Source: Hydrococcus sp. Prado102 (GTDB lineage: Bacteria; Cyanobacteriota; Cyanobacteriia; Cyanobacteriales; Microcystaceae). Taken from it: a stretch of DNA of 64,000 bases. This document shows positions 28,690 through 37,848 of this stretch, piece by piece; the first letter of the stretch is position 1; each line of letters begins with the position of its first letter. The stretch spans positions 1 to 64,000 of the forward strand of contig JALOOL010000001.1 in NCBI GenBank assembly GCA_025454425.1, in the 5' to 3' direction. The notes beneath the pieces were generated by a model. It had not been told where the DNA came from. It ran no database searches and was given only the letters and a program-made list of their open reading frames with translations. The translations under genes and the position numbers were made by a program.

Positions 28690-29685
28690 ATGGTTATTAG
28701 TCCAGCCAAACTTGAAGCTAATCGGCGTAACGCCACTAAAAGCACGGGGCCGCGATCGCCAAGAGGAAAAGCCATTGTATCCAAGAATGCGACTAAACAC
28801 GGTTTACTTTCCCAAAATCCCCCTTTACTTGCAAAGGAAGACTTAGAGACGTTTCAAGGACTAGTTCAAAGCTTGGTGGATGACTATCAACCTCAAACTC
28901 CCGTAGAATGGCATCTGTTACAAACCATTGCTATGTGTATTCAGAGACAGCATCGGTTATGGCAAGCGGAAGCATCGATACTAAACGAGCAGATGTTACC
29001 TGTGATTCCTCGACCCGACATTGATGAAAAATATCCGTGGAAAATCGAACGAGAAGACAAAGATAACGATGAGTGGAGTTGTTATCACCCTACAAATTTG
29101 AAGCGAGAACGCCGGATTCTGGAATGGGCGTTGGAACATCTGCAACCCGAAGATGTTCCAAATAAAAGAAAAATGCGTAAATATTGGGATAATATCTGGA
29201 CTGATTGGAAAAACTGTACATTAGAACGGTTGGAATACATCCTGACTTGCTATCCTCATAAAGGATTTCCAGAGTACCCTTCTGAAACCTCATTATTAGT
29301 TAGCGAGGTTTACAAGTCGAGCAAAAGTCGATATGTCTGGTGGATGCGAAATTTATCAAAACAGGGACATCCCTACCCTCTCTTTGTGTACTTTAAAAGC
29401 TCGCTTGAGAGTAATAATGGAAGTCTTGTTAACCACTACCGTGAAAACATTGAGGAAATTTGTAATTCCTGTCAGGAGCGAATTTTAGAAATTGAGAAAA
29501 TTGAACAGGAGCGTTTTCAAGCGCAACAGCAGTACGAGCAACAATTACAACAACGCAGAGAATTGACGGCTATGAGGCTTCCTGAAAAGATTCATCTTTT
29601 GGGAGCGTATGAAACCCGCATCAATCGTCAACTTTATGAAGCAATAGATAGGCTTGAAATGCTGCGTTCTCAACGCAATGAATAG
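28690..29685 (+). CDS. Element-encoded protein with N-terminal 'NATKSTGPRSPRGK' motif
   Basis: A 331-residue protein starting 14 bp after RusA. The first 40 residues follow a motif widespread in mobile and repeat-associated bacterial proteins of unknown function: NATKSTGPRSPRGKAIVSKN, then ATKHGLLS. The remainder is highly charged and Trp-rich with a long helical stretch near residues 85-100, and ends in a coiled-coil with ERFQAQQQYEQQLQQRRE. I cannot assign a role. It ends the gene row of the element. Confidence 0.55.
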   Translation: MVISPAKLEANRRNATKSTGPRSPRGKAIVSKNATKHGLLSQNPPLLAKEDLETFQGLVQSLVDDYQPQTPVEWHLLQTIAMCIQRQHRLWQAEASILNEQMLPVIPRPDIDEKYPWKIEREDKDNDEWSCYHPTNLKRERRILEWALEHLQPEDVPNKRKMRKYWDNIWTDWKNCTLERLEYILTCYPHKGFPEYPSETSLLVSEVYKSSKSRYVWWMRNLSKQGHPYPLFVYFKSSLESNNGSLVNHYRENIEEICNSCQERILEIEKIEQERFQAQQQYEQQLQQRRELTAMRLPEKIHLLGAYETRINRQLYEAIDRLEMLRSQRNE

Positions 29686-30131
29686 GGTTACGTGGGTTTG
29701 TTTGTCAAAAAATGGACGCACTCAATTGCAATCTCCAGAAAACTAGGATGCGATCGCTTTTAGTATTGTGTTCCGCGCGATCGCGTCTGTTTTCTAATCT
29801 TGAAATTGAATTAAGCGAGAAAACTATTAAAAAAGATCGCTAAATTAATTGCCTACAATTAGAGCCTGTTTCTTGATAGCCCAACTTTTAGAAATTACCT
29901 AAGTATTCCTAATATCTATCTTAGGGTTATCTTTTCTAAAAATTTTAAAAAGTTAAGCATAGCAATAAGTATAGAGGTTTCAAGAAAATTTACTAAATAT
30001 TAGCAATGCAGAAAAATAATTGTTTTTAAGTGAAAACACTGATGCTGCGATCGCCGTCACAAAAGAGCTTGTTTAAGAACAATATGAAGGGTTGATCTGA
30101 GACATCGAAGCTAGTTGAAAAATCGACGATT
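29686..30131. other. Non-coding region after the mobile element genes
   Basis: No gene is supported over 446 bp. It is AT-rich with several GCGATCGC-type octamers (about 29751, 29778 and 30047). I looked for a second copy of the tRNA-Cys 3' end (the T arm and acceptor arm) as the right attachment site and found none. The right boundary of the element therefore stays open. Confidence 0.4.
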
Positions 30132-30173
30132 TTGATTATAGAAACTCAACTTTTTATAATTAATTTCTCGGCA

Positions 30174-32563
30174 ATGGTAGCACAGCTAGTCAGTTTTAAT
30201 CAAGCTCAGTCTGAAGATAATCAAATTGAAATTATCCGACAATTCCTAAATTATCCAATCAAACAACGCGACTCTTTTGGCGCTCGATTCTGGCTGTTGC
30301 GCCCAGGAAAAAACGAAGAAGAAGCAAGAGAAACTTGTCCCATAGCCGTTAGTTTTTCTTCAGAATTAGAGCGTAAAACAGATAAAGAACTCAGACAATT
30401 TTTAACCTCAGACGAACAAGATAAAGAAATTCGCGGGCACTACACTAAGCGAACTGGGGAAGATCAACCCGTCATGTATTTATTGCTGCCTACCAATACA
30501 AGTCAAGGCAGAGTGGCTTTTCTTCTTCCTACAGAAGGAAAGCTTCGCCAACGCAGCATTCAAACGTTTACTTGGGATGATAAAGAGCTAACTGCTAGAT
30601 TTGAACGCCTCAAACAGGAATCTCTAGAAACGGCTGACAAAATCGTTGAGAAAGCTTTAAACTTTGTTCCTCAAGTTGACTGGATTTTTTATAAAAGCGT
30701 TCGGACTGCTAAAGAGTTAGCGCAGGAGTTAGCGCAAGTAACATTGCGTTTAGAACAGGCAATTCCTCGAATTTATAAAAATGAAGGGAAAGATGGTTAT
30801 TTGCACAAACTTTTTAAAAGCTTTCAAGATGAATTATTACCCAACCTCCAATTAGCCTCTGATAATGCCAAAGATTATAGTTTTGCCGATATTTACGCGC
30901 AAACCATCAGCTATGGATTGTTTACTGCGAGAGTATTTGGCTATCAAAATGATATTCTTACTGATCAACCAACAAGTAATTATTTTGAAGTTGATGGAAA
31001 ACCTTTAAATGAAAGAAAGCATTGGCTGAATGATGACTATGTAAAGTTTATTCGCTTCGGGCAGTGGCGGATTGAAAAAACTGGTTATGGCGTTTTGACA
31101 TTTGTTACCAATCACGGTTATCTTGACAATCCTACTTTTCGCGGGATGCGTCAAAGTTTAATGAAAACGTTTGATGATATATACGTGCTAGATTTGCATG
31201 GCAACAGCAAAAAGAAAGAATGCTGTGCTGATGGATCGAAGGATGAGAATGTCTTTGATATTCAGCAAGGCGTATCTATCTGTTTGTTTGTCAAAAAGTT
31301 AGGTGGTAATCAAGAGTTAGCTAATGTCTATCATGCCGATCTATATGGGATGCGAGATTTTAAGTACAATTGGCTGGGACAGAATAGTATTACAACTACT
31401 CAGTGGGAAAATCTAACACCACAATCACCCTTCTATTTATTTGTACCGCAAAATACAGATAACTTATCTGAGTACGAACAAGGATGGAAAGTAACAGATA
31501 TTTTCCCAGTTAATAGCACTGGGATTGTTACTGCAAGAGATTCTTTTGTTATCGATATTGAGCCTAAACTCCTCTTACAGAGGATAAAAGATTTAATAAA
31601 TACCCAGCTTTCTGACCAAGAGATACGTAATAAATATTTTGCAGGTAAAGGTTCATCAAAATATCCAAATGGCGACACTAGGGGATGGAAGTTACCAGAA
31701 GCGAGAAGGAAATTGCGTGCTGATAATAATTGGGATAAGAGAGTAGCTCAAATCTTGTATCGCCCATTTGATAATCGTTCTATCTATTACACCGATTCAA
31801 TGGTTGATTGGTCTCGGCGTGAGGTGATGCAGCATATGCTGGCGGGAGAAAATTTAGGGTTAATTACTGCCAGAAGTAATAAATCAGAGGAAATGAACCA
31901 TTTTTTCTGCTCTAGCTCAATTACAGAGACAAAATGTGGAGAATCTACTACTCAATCTTGTTTAATTCCCCTCTATCTCTACCCCAAAGCAATGGGCATG
32001 AAAAAACGCCCCAACCTTTCTCAAGAATTCCTCAACGCCATCACCGAAAAACTCGGCTACACGCCTACGCCAGAAGCCATCTTTTACTACATATACGCCA
32101 TCTTTCACTCTCCCACTTATCGCACCCGTTACGCGGAATTCCTCAAAATCGATTTCCCCCGCGTCCCCTTAACCAGCAATGACAAACTCTTCCGCCAACT
32201 CGCAGAATACGGCGAACAATTAGTTCAACTTCACCTGATGACTTCTCCCAAACTCGACAACTTTATCACTGAGTTTGTAGAAGAAAAGGGAAATTGCACT
32301 GTAGACCCAGGACATCCAAAATACGATCGCGGTGCAGTAATCATCAACAAAAAGGCGACAAATTCACCGGAGTTTCCGAAGAAGTTTGGAACTTTTATAT
32401 TGGTGGCTATCAACCCTGCCAAAAATGGCTCAAAGACCGCAAAGGTCGCCGCCTCAGCGATGAAGATATCCTGCACTATCAAAAAATAGTCATTTCTCTT
32501 AAAGAAACCATTGAACTAATGGCTAAAATTGATGAAGCCATTCCAGGATTTCCGATTGAGTAG
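30174..32563 (+). pseudogene. Type ISP-like restriction-modification protein, core deleted and frameshifted
   Basis: The gene resembles large single-chain restriction-modification/DISARM-like methyltransferase proteins. The upstream part (AQTISYGLFTARVFGYQND) and the downstream part (YFEVDGKPLNERKHWLNDDY, then VKFIRFGQWRIEKTGYGVL and LDLHGNSKKKE) are family-like. They are joined directly, whereas family members carry the whole methyltransferase core (DPATGTGTF and NPPY motifs) between them. Near the 3' end, AACAAAAAGGCG (A-run 32349-32353) shifts the frame. The true C-terminus (GDKFTGVSEEVWNFYIGGYQ) continues in the next frame to TAG 32561-32563. One extra A would restore it. ATG 30174 is chosen over an upstream weak start. 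Confidence 0.7.
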
Positions 32564-32570
32564 AAGGGAC

Positions 32571-33059
32571 ATGATTGAGCAAATTAAACTATACCTAGAT
32601 GTTTGCTGCCTCAATCGCCCCTTTGATGATTGGACACAGCCCCGTATTCGTTTAGAAGCCGAAGCTGTTCTTGCCATCATCGATCGCTGTCAAGCAGGTG
32701 AGTGGTTGATGGTTGTCAGTACAGCCCTTGAATCAGAAATCGCTCAGACACCCGAATCTACTAAAAGACAACAGGTAATGGACTTACTAGCTGTAGCTAA
32801 GATCGATATGCGGGTCACAGAAGAACACATTAGGCGGGCAAAAGATCTGCAATCTTTCGGTTACAAACCTTTTGATGCTTTGCATATTGCTTGTGCTGAA
32901 GCTGCCAGAGTCGATGCCTTTCTTACGACAGACGATCGCTTACTTCGTAAGGCGACTACCCAATCTGAGCGTTTGAGAGTACGAGTTGCTAATCCCGTAG
33001 TCTGGATAATGGAAAACAATTTTGCAGGAGAAGGAGAAAACGATGATTCCTCCAATTGA
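32571..33059 (+). CDS. PIN-domain toxin, VapC-like
   Basis: A 162-residue PIN-fold ribonuclease. Acidic residues are in YLDVCCLNRPFDD (residues 8-20) and in FDALHIACAEAARVDAFLTT (the second and third acidic positions), with DDRLLRKA at the end. Such proteins cleave RNA and are held in check by a co-encoded antitoxin. ATG 32571 follows AAGGGA. The following small gene overlaps it by 17 bp and probably encodes the antitoxin; toxin-first order is less common for VapBC. Confidence 0.72.
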   Translation: MIEQIKLYLDVCCLNRPFDDWTQPRIRLEAEAVLAIIDRCQAGEWLMVVSTALESEIAQTPESTKRQQVMDLLAVAKIDMRVTEEHIRRAKDLQSFGYKPFDALHIACAEAARVDAFLTTDDRLLRKATTQSERLRVRVANPVVWIMENNFAGEGENDDSSN

Positions 33060-33267
33060 ATTAACTCGTAAAGGATTTAAAGCTTTAATTGATGCTCTTG
33101 GATATGTTGATGCCATTCGGTTTATCAAACAATTTGACCTTGGCGATGGAGACTATACCAAAGAACGCCAGCAATGGCTAGGTCAGTTAAGCCTGGAAGA
33201 TATTTGGACAGACATTCAGCAACGCCAAAGTCAAGCAGAAAATGGAGATAACAACGATCTCAAATGA
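33043..33267 (+). CDS. Small protein overlapping the PIN toxin, putative antitoxin
   Basis: A 74-residue acidic/amphipathic protein starting at ATG 33043 (MIPPIELTRKGFKALIDALG), with GGAGAAGGAGAA upstream inside the toxin gene. It has no recognised DNA-binding fold. The overlap, the size and the partner point to an antitoxin. The C-terminal part (LGQLSLEDIWTDIQQRQSQA) could be a toxin-binding helix. Function is inferred from context only. Confidence 0.55.
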   Translation: MIPPIELTRKGFKALIDALGYVDAIRFIKQFDLGDGDYTKERQQWLGQLSLEDIWTDIQQRQSQAENGDNNDLK

Positions 33268-33302
33268 CTTGAGAAAAAAATACAAGCTTTGAGGATTAAC
33301 TT

Positions 33303-33629
33303 ATGCAACTAGAAGACTATTTCAACTTTTTATCGAACAACGATATTCGCCTAAAAGACTCTCGGATTGGCATCGAAACCATCTTACACGAATACATTTA
33401 TCGCGCTCGGACTCCTGAAGAAATAATCCAACTTTACCCCACCATAACTTTAGAACAAGTCTATGCCACAATTCTTTATTACTTACACAACAAAGACGCT
33501 ATTTCTAAATACATGGCAGACTGGTTAGATTATTGTTTGCGCTCGGCTAGAGAACAAGATGAAAATCCACCCAAACATATTGTTAAACTTCGTCAACTAA
33601 AAACCGAAAAAATTGCAAATAAATTATGA
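33303..33629 (+). CDS. DUF433 domain protein
   Basis: A 108-residue protein with the DUF433 core: SRIGIETILHEYIYRARTPE, then EIIQLYPTITLEQVYATILY. DUF433 proteins are small HTH-type proteins frequent in toxin-antitoxin loci, where some act as antitoxins. It overlaps the next gene by 4 bp, so the three genes 33303-34440 probably form an operon. Confidence 0.72.
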   Translation: MQLEDYFNFLSNNDIRLKDSRIGIETILHEYIYRARTPEEIIQLYPTITLEQVYATILYYLHNKDAISKYMADWLDYCLRSAREQDENPPKHIVKLRQLKTEKIANKL

Positions 33630-33973
33630 CTATTAAAGAACTTTTATTTCAAGAAATCGAATCAACTTCAGAAGAACTTCTCGAAGAAACTTTAGACTTT
33701 TTGAGATTTTTAAAGACCAAGAATATTAAAGCTCAAACACATACAGAAACGGATATTAATTCGTCTGTCCAATCTACAAAACACTTAGCTTTACAAGCGG
33801 CTGCTGTTTCAGATGATACTAATCAACCCATTCAATCGACAGGGCGATCGCTCCTAGAACATCTAAAAACTATTGGTACATGGGAAGGTGATGATGCTGA
33901 AGAATGTTTAAAGAGGGTATATAGCACTCGTGGCAAAGCCCAATTCGATGAGTTCAATCCTTTTGACGAGTGA
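33626..33973 (+). CDS. Putative antitoxin before a PIN toxin
   Basis: A 115-residue protein. The start MTIKELLFQEIESTSEELLE and LDFLRFLKTKN resembles the DUF2281-type antitoxin N-terminus found upstream of PIN toxins. The last part (SLLEHLKTIGTWEGDDAEEC) is like the toxin-binding tail of VapB proteins. Its ATG overlaps the DUF433 stop by 4 bp, and its TGA overlaps the PIN start by one base. Confidence 0.65.
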   Translation: MTIKELLFQEIESTSEELLEETLDFLRFLKTKNIKAQTHTETDINSSVQSTKHLALQAAAVSDDTNQPIQSTGRSLLEHLKTIGTWEGDDAEECLKRVYSTRGKAQFDEFNPFDE

Positions 33974-34440
33974 TGTATTTATTGGATACAAACCATTGCA
34001 GTCGTGCGATTCTGGGCGATTCCGTCATCCTCGACCGTCTTGCCGCTATTAACGATACCTTAGTTGCAACTTGTGTAATCGTGCAAGGAGAACTAATCGA
34101 TATGGCAGAACGTTCTCAGCGCAAGCGGAATAATCTAATCTTAATACAGAGCTTTCTTCAAGGGATTTTCGTTTACAACATTGATGGGACAACGGCTACT
34201 CTTTACGGACAACTCAAAGCCGAACTATTTAAACAGTTCGCCCCCAAAGAAAAAAGCAAACGCAGAAAAACAAAAATGACCGAGCTTGGTTTTGATGAAA
34301 ATGATTTGTGGATTGCTGCGATCGCGAAGCGTCTCCGAAGGAGAATCGCACTACAACACAATCTCACAATAGTCTCAGCAGACAGCGATTTTCAAAGGAT
34401 TCATCAAGTTCAAGCATTGTCTGTTGAATCTTGGGTTTGA
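33973..34440 (+). CDS. PIN-domain toxin with in-frame repeat insertion
   Basis: A 155-residue VapC-like protein. Acidic PIN residues are visible: LLDTNHCSRAI at the start, the Glu of VIVQGELIDMAERSQRKRN, FDENDLWIAAIA, and VSADSDF. Between AIA and LQHNL a 24-bp repeat adds KRLRRRIA. Without it the reading AAIALQHNLTIVSAD would be the normal PIN helix. The insertion keeps the frame but puts five positive charges into a helix that carries an active-site Asp, so the activity may be lost. ATG 33973 overlaps the upstream stop. Confidence 0.68.
   Translation: MYLLDTNHCSRAILGDSVILDRLAAINDTLVATCVIVQGELIDMAERSQRKRNNLILIQSFLQGIFVYNIDGTTATLYGQLKAELFKQFAPKEKSKRRKTKMTELGFDENDLWIAAIAKRLRRRIALQHNLTIVSADSDFQRIHQVQALSVESWV
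34326..34349 (+). repeat. 24-bp palindromic repeat inserted in the PIN gene
   Basis: The inserted unit GAAGCGTCTCCGAAGGAGAA plus TCGC holds the inverted repeat TCTCC-GAA-GGAGA. It sits behind GCGATCGC and ends with a copy of ATCGC, so its removal restores GCGATCGCACTAC. The insertion is exactly eight codons. Confidence 0.7.
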
Positions 34441-34470
34441 ATTTTTAAAATACTCCTGTTGCAGACCATC

Positions 34471-34956
34471 ATGTTAGAAAACGTCATCTCCGATCTCATT
34501 CGCAAACAACGCCCCTACTTTATTATTCAGGGAAATCCCATCAAAGGCACGGGCGATCGCATTTGGCTGGTTTTCAAACATCGAGATGCTGACAATCTGT
34601 TGCGTAATATCGTTACTTTTCTGGGATTAAAAGGCAAGCAGGTTACTCACAAACTGCTGTGTATCGACCCAAAAACCGCTAAAGTTTTTGAATACGGCCC
34701 CCGTCGTCCGGGCAATCTTCCCTCTGCTATCCTGCTGAGGACGGGCAACCTCAAGGCGATTGACAATTTTCTCAACCTTGAAGGCACGGCTACAGAAAAA
34801 GCACTACTAGCAGGCAGTTTTCGCGAACTCGGAAGGCAGCGACGCAAATTTAGCCTACCTGACGAACTCGATAAGTACAACCAACTGTTTGTTAAATGTC
34901 TAGAACGCGCCGTTATTTACCGCCGTTCCAACGAGACGATCTCAGCTTCGAGTTAA
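34471..34956 (+). CDS. Hypothetical protein
   Basis: A 161-residue protein I do not recognise. It starts MLENVISDLIRKQRPYFIIQ, has an alpha/beta-looking core with KGTGDRIWLVFKHRDADNLL and a basic tail (ELGRQRRKFSLPDELDKYNQ). The frame also opens at TTG 34459. It follows the PIN toxin after a 30-bp gap and overlaps the next gene by 61 bp, which is unusual, so one of the two may not be translated as drawn. Confidence 0.45.
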   Translation: MLENVISDLIRKQRPYFIIQGNPIKGTGDRIWLVFKHRDADNLLRNIVTFLGLKGKQVTHKLLCIDPKTAKVFEYGPRRPGNLPSAILLRTGNLKAIDNFLNLEGTATEKALLAGSFRELGRQRRKFSLPDELDKYNQLFVKCLERAVIYRRSNETISASS

Positions 34957-35195
34957 CGCAAGAATTTTTGCAGCAAGTTCTCATAGAAAGGGAACGCCGC
35001 GCCACACAAAAACAACCTGTAATTGATTCGATTACCCCTGGCGAATTTCCTGCTGGAGAAACAACACCCGTAGAAATTCGGGGACGAAATTTAGAACGAG
35101 TAGAAATAATAGAAGTTAGCGAGGATAACTTAGTCGAAGTCGTTATCGATCGCAAAGAACCAGATCTTATTACCAACGCCCAAAAGCTTTATTAA
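34896..35195 (+). CDS. Hypothetical protein with IPT/TIG-like segment
   Basis: A 99-residue protein. The first 45 residues are basic and helical (FELTQEFLQQVLIERERRAT). The second half, PVIDSITPGEFPAGETTPVE followed by IRGRNLERVEIIEV, resembles the first strands of an IPT/TIG immunoglobulin-like domain, which would make it a truncated or minimal domain. The 61-bp overlap with the previous gene in another frame is noteworthy. Confidence 0.45.
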   Translation: MSRTRRYLPPFQRDDLSFELTQEFLQQVLIERERRATQKQPVIDSITPGEFPAGETTPVEIRGRNLERVEIIEVSEDNLVEVVIDRKEPDLITNAQKLY

Positions 35196-35226
35196 GTGCA
35201 ACTTCATAGAGTGATTTTAAGAATCT

Positions 35227-35251
35227 GTAGGGCGGGCAATGCCCGTCCTAC
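35227..35251. repeat. Palindromic intergenic element
   Basis: GTAGGGCGGGC and GCCCGTCCTAC form an 11-bp inverted repeat with a single mismatch and a short loop. It lies between two converging genes and may act as a bidirectional transcription stop. Confidence 0.6.
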
Positions 35252-35327
35252 AAGTGTTTTAAGCTTTATGCCGAGTTAGCGGGATGTGTAATTAATTTTG
35301 CCTAGCCACTTATTAACTAACCTAAAT

Positions 35328-35858
35328 TTACTTTTGTTCTCCACTCAAACAGTAAATACCGAACAGGATAAGAGGCCATCCAGGAACTATCGGAACTGGA
35401 ACTAATACGATCCCAACCGCCAAACTCGCTACACCCATAATATTTTTGAGTGCATCAGAAAACCAGTCCCAAAAACCAACGATTTCTTCTTCTAATTCTT
35501 CAAAAATAGCGCTTGGCAAAAGGACAACTTGTTCTGCACCGCGAATAGCTGCAAAAATTAACTGCTGGATTTGCGTTTGTGAGGTTTCATTCCCTTCATA
35601 ATCGATCGCGACGCATTTAGCTGCTAGATTGATGCGAACATTAGTGACAAAACTAAGAGATTTGAGGACATGAATGAGTTTATCTGCATATTCTTCATCG
35701 CTAGCGAGTCTGGCAATGCCTATCCGAATGCGTCCTACCGTCGAATGCAGAATTTCATAAACAGTCTCTTTGTGAGGAACTAAGGTCGAGTTGATATGAG
35801 GCGCGATCTCTGGATTCCAAGCATTTACTACTTCAGATGTTGCTAGTGCTAAAGTCAT
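35328..35858 (-). CDS. HMA-like (heavy-metal-associated) domain protein with membrane anchor
   Basis: A 176-residue protein. The first two thirds look like a HMA2-type ferredoxin-like domain (YEILHSTVGRIRIGIARLAS, then VTNVRINLAAKCVAIDYEGN), but the metal-binding CxxC is absent. The C-terminus is a hydrophobic segment with Pro (GIVLVPVPIVPGWPLILFGI). Such domains occur in small proteins linked to P-type ATPases. I start at the ATG 35858 with GGAAA upstream; an upstream in-frame start at 35912 is less likely. Confidence 0.55.
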   Translation of the reverse strand: MTLALATSEVVNAWNPEIAPHINSTLVPHKETVYEILHSTVGRIRIGIARLASDEEYADKLIHVLKSLSFVTNVRINLAAKCVAIDYEGNETSQTQIQQLIFAAIRGAEQVVLLPSAIFEELEEEIVGFWDWFSDALKNIMGVASLAVGIVLVPVPIVPGWPLILFGIYCLSGEQK

Positions 35859-36093
35859 AATAGTTTTCCACGACAGGACAATATGGTTGCAGATTATGGA
35901 GATTTGAACCAACCTTTAAGCGAATTTTTCTAAATCATTAAGTTTTCTATAAGAATTTTACAAAAGTTCTTACGCTATAAAGATTAAATTTACTAAATAA
36001 TTAGATAGTTAAAACAAATTTGTTATGCCTCATGTAAGATGACGAACTCTATTGAAAAGCTAGACTAAAAATGTAGGCTTTAGGGAATCAAAT

Positions 36094-36993
36094 ATGCTCG
36101 AACCAATCGGCGTAGAAAGAAATTCTATTGTCACATCTCTCGGAACGATGGTCTATTATACGCCATCCTTACCTCCTTGGCGAGAGAAAGACGAAATCGA
36201 AAGTGACATCCCTACTCTCATTTTTTTGCACGGTTTTGGTGGCGGCTCTTCGGCTTATGAATGGTCAAAAGTCTATCCCGCCTTTGCAAGCGATTATCGC
36301 GTTTTAGCGCCGGATTTAATTGGTTGGGGACGTTCGGAACATCCCGATCGCAATTATCGACCCGAAGATTATATCGACACGATTATCGAGTTTATCGAAA
36401 AAACTTGCGATCGCCCCACACCTGTTATCGCTTCATCGCTGACAGCAGCATTGACTATTCGTTGTGCGATCGCGCGTCCAGATTTATTTAAATCTTTAAT
36501 CCTAACAACTCCCGCAGGATTATCGGATTTTGGAGAAGATTATACTCGCAGCATTTTTGCTCAAATCATCAAAGTTCCGATTCTCGATAAATTTATTTAT
36601 AGTAGCGGAGTAGCAACAGAAGGCGGAATTTCTAATTTCTTACAAAATCGTCAATTTGCACGTCCAGAACGAATTTATCCAGAAATTACCGAGGCGTATC
36701 TACAATCCTCTCGACAACCCAATGCAGAATACGCGGCGCTGTCCTTTGTCAGAGGAGATTTGTGCTTCGATCTCTCAACCTACATGACGCAACTCAGTAC
36801 CCCTACCGCTATAATCTGGGGTCAAAAATCGCAATTTACAGCACCCGAAATAGGAAGGCGTTTAGCGGCGTTGAACCCCGAAGCCGTTAAAGTATTTTTA
36901 GAAATAGAAGATGTTGGATTAACACCCCAGCTTGAATTGCCTGGGGTTACGATTGGATTAATCCGTAAATATTTGAAATTGCTCGATCAGTGA
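36094..36993 (+). CDS. Alpha/beta hydrolase fold protein with unusual triad positions
   Basis: A 299-residue protein of the alpha/beta hydrolase fold. The oxyanion region FLHGFGGGSSAYEW and LAPDLIGWGRSEH are canonical. The nucleophile elbow reads VIASSLTAAL. The acid strand reads WGQKSQF where Asp is usual, and the terminal His loop reads EDVGLTPQLELP with Leu where a His is usual. Two of the three catalytic residues therefore look absent, so it may be a non-catalytic member or use a shifted triad. It is a single gene, probably soluble. Confidence 0.75.
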   Translation: MLEPIGVERNSIVTSLGTMVYYTPSLPPWREKDEIESDIPTLIFLHGFGGGSSAYEWSKVYPAFASDYRVLAPDLIGWGRSEHPDRNYRPEDYIDTIIEFIEKTCDRPTPVIASSLTAALTIRCAIARPDLFKSLILTTPAGLSDFGEDYTRSIFAQIIKVPILDKFIYSSGVATEGGISNFLQNRQFARPERIYPEITEAYLQSSRQPNAEYAALSFVRGDLCFDLSTYMTQLSTPTAIIWGQKSQFTAPEIGRRLAALNPEAVKVFLEIEDVGLTPQLELPGVTIGLIRKYLKLLDQ

Positions 36994-37093
36994 CCGAAAA
37001 TAAGGGATTTAAAGCTATTAGCTTGGATTGCGGCACGAAACCCGACATTGATTTCCCGATCGCCAATAGTTTACTCGATCTTTGACTGGGCGC

Positions 37094-37624
37094 TTACTTA
37101 ATTCTTAGATCGATAACAGTTGCGTTGAAATTGTAGTTGAAGCCTTCTAATTCAACTGGTACGCCTATTTTAACTTTACTGCTGCCCAAGACTGGCCCAT
37201 CTTTAGTGACTTGTGCTGTTCCACCTAATGTTAGTAGCAGATCGCTACTATATGTATCTATTCTAGGATCGGGAACTGCTCTAGCAGAACCATCGGTAAA
37301 AGGAACGACAACTGTTCTGGGTAACTGTTTGACAGAAAGAATGTCAACCTGACCGGAGGGTTGATTGCGAATAATAAAATTGGCTTTTTTGGATTCGTTA
37401 AACTCCGTAAGTAAAACTTGAGGATCGCGAATACTCAAACCTCGCACGATCGCATCGACTTCAATTTGTTTCGTTCCTGTCTTGCTATCGCCCGCAATTC
37501 CACCTCCCATCGACCCAGGAAAGAAAAAGATACCGAGAATAACTAAAACAATAACGCAAGCCGCGCCTAAATCTAAAATACTGATAATTCCGAATAAACG
37601 TCCTTTAGAATCTAAAAACTTCAT
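37094..37624 (-). CDS. DUF4330 domain protein
   Basis: A 176-residue membrane-anchored protein of the cyanobacterial DUF4330 family. The start MKFLDSKGRLFGIISILDLG is the family block; one transmembrane segment follows (CVIVLVILGIFFFP), then an extracytoplasmic domain with VDAIVRGLSIRDP and ending VPVELEGFNYNFNATVIDLR. The molecular role is unknown. It is a single gene divergent from speA. Confidence 0.82.
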   Translation of the reverse strand: MKFLDSKGRLFGIISILDLGAACVIVLVILGIFFFPGSMGGGIAGDSKTGTKQIEVDAIVRGLSIRDPQVLLTEFNESKKANFIIRNQPSGQVDILSVKQLPRTVVVPFTDGSARAVPDPRIDTYSSDLLLTLGGTAQVTKDGPVLGSSKVKIGVPVELEGFNYNFNATVIDLRIK

Positions 37625-37848
37625 TTTTGATAGTCCTCGGTCATTATTGATTAATCGTTAATCGTTAAACTTTTGGTAAAAACCTCTCTGTATTTCTTAC
37701 TCTGTGTTTGTGCGTCTGGAATGCGAGATAAAAAAAATGTCTTCCGTCCGAAGAAATTGTATCATCATAGCCTTTTGTTAACCCAGTTCAATTAACAGAG
37801 AAGTTAAGATAAGAGACGATCGCAATTTATTTTAAGTTATCAACTGAA

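Noticed and set aside
29686-30131. Right attachment site of the tRNA-Cys element
   Set aside because: I searched by eye for a copy of the tRNA T arm/acceptor end and found none. The boundary cannot be placed.
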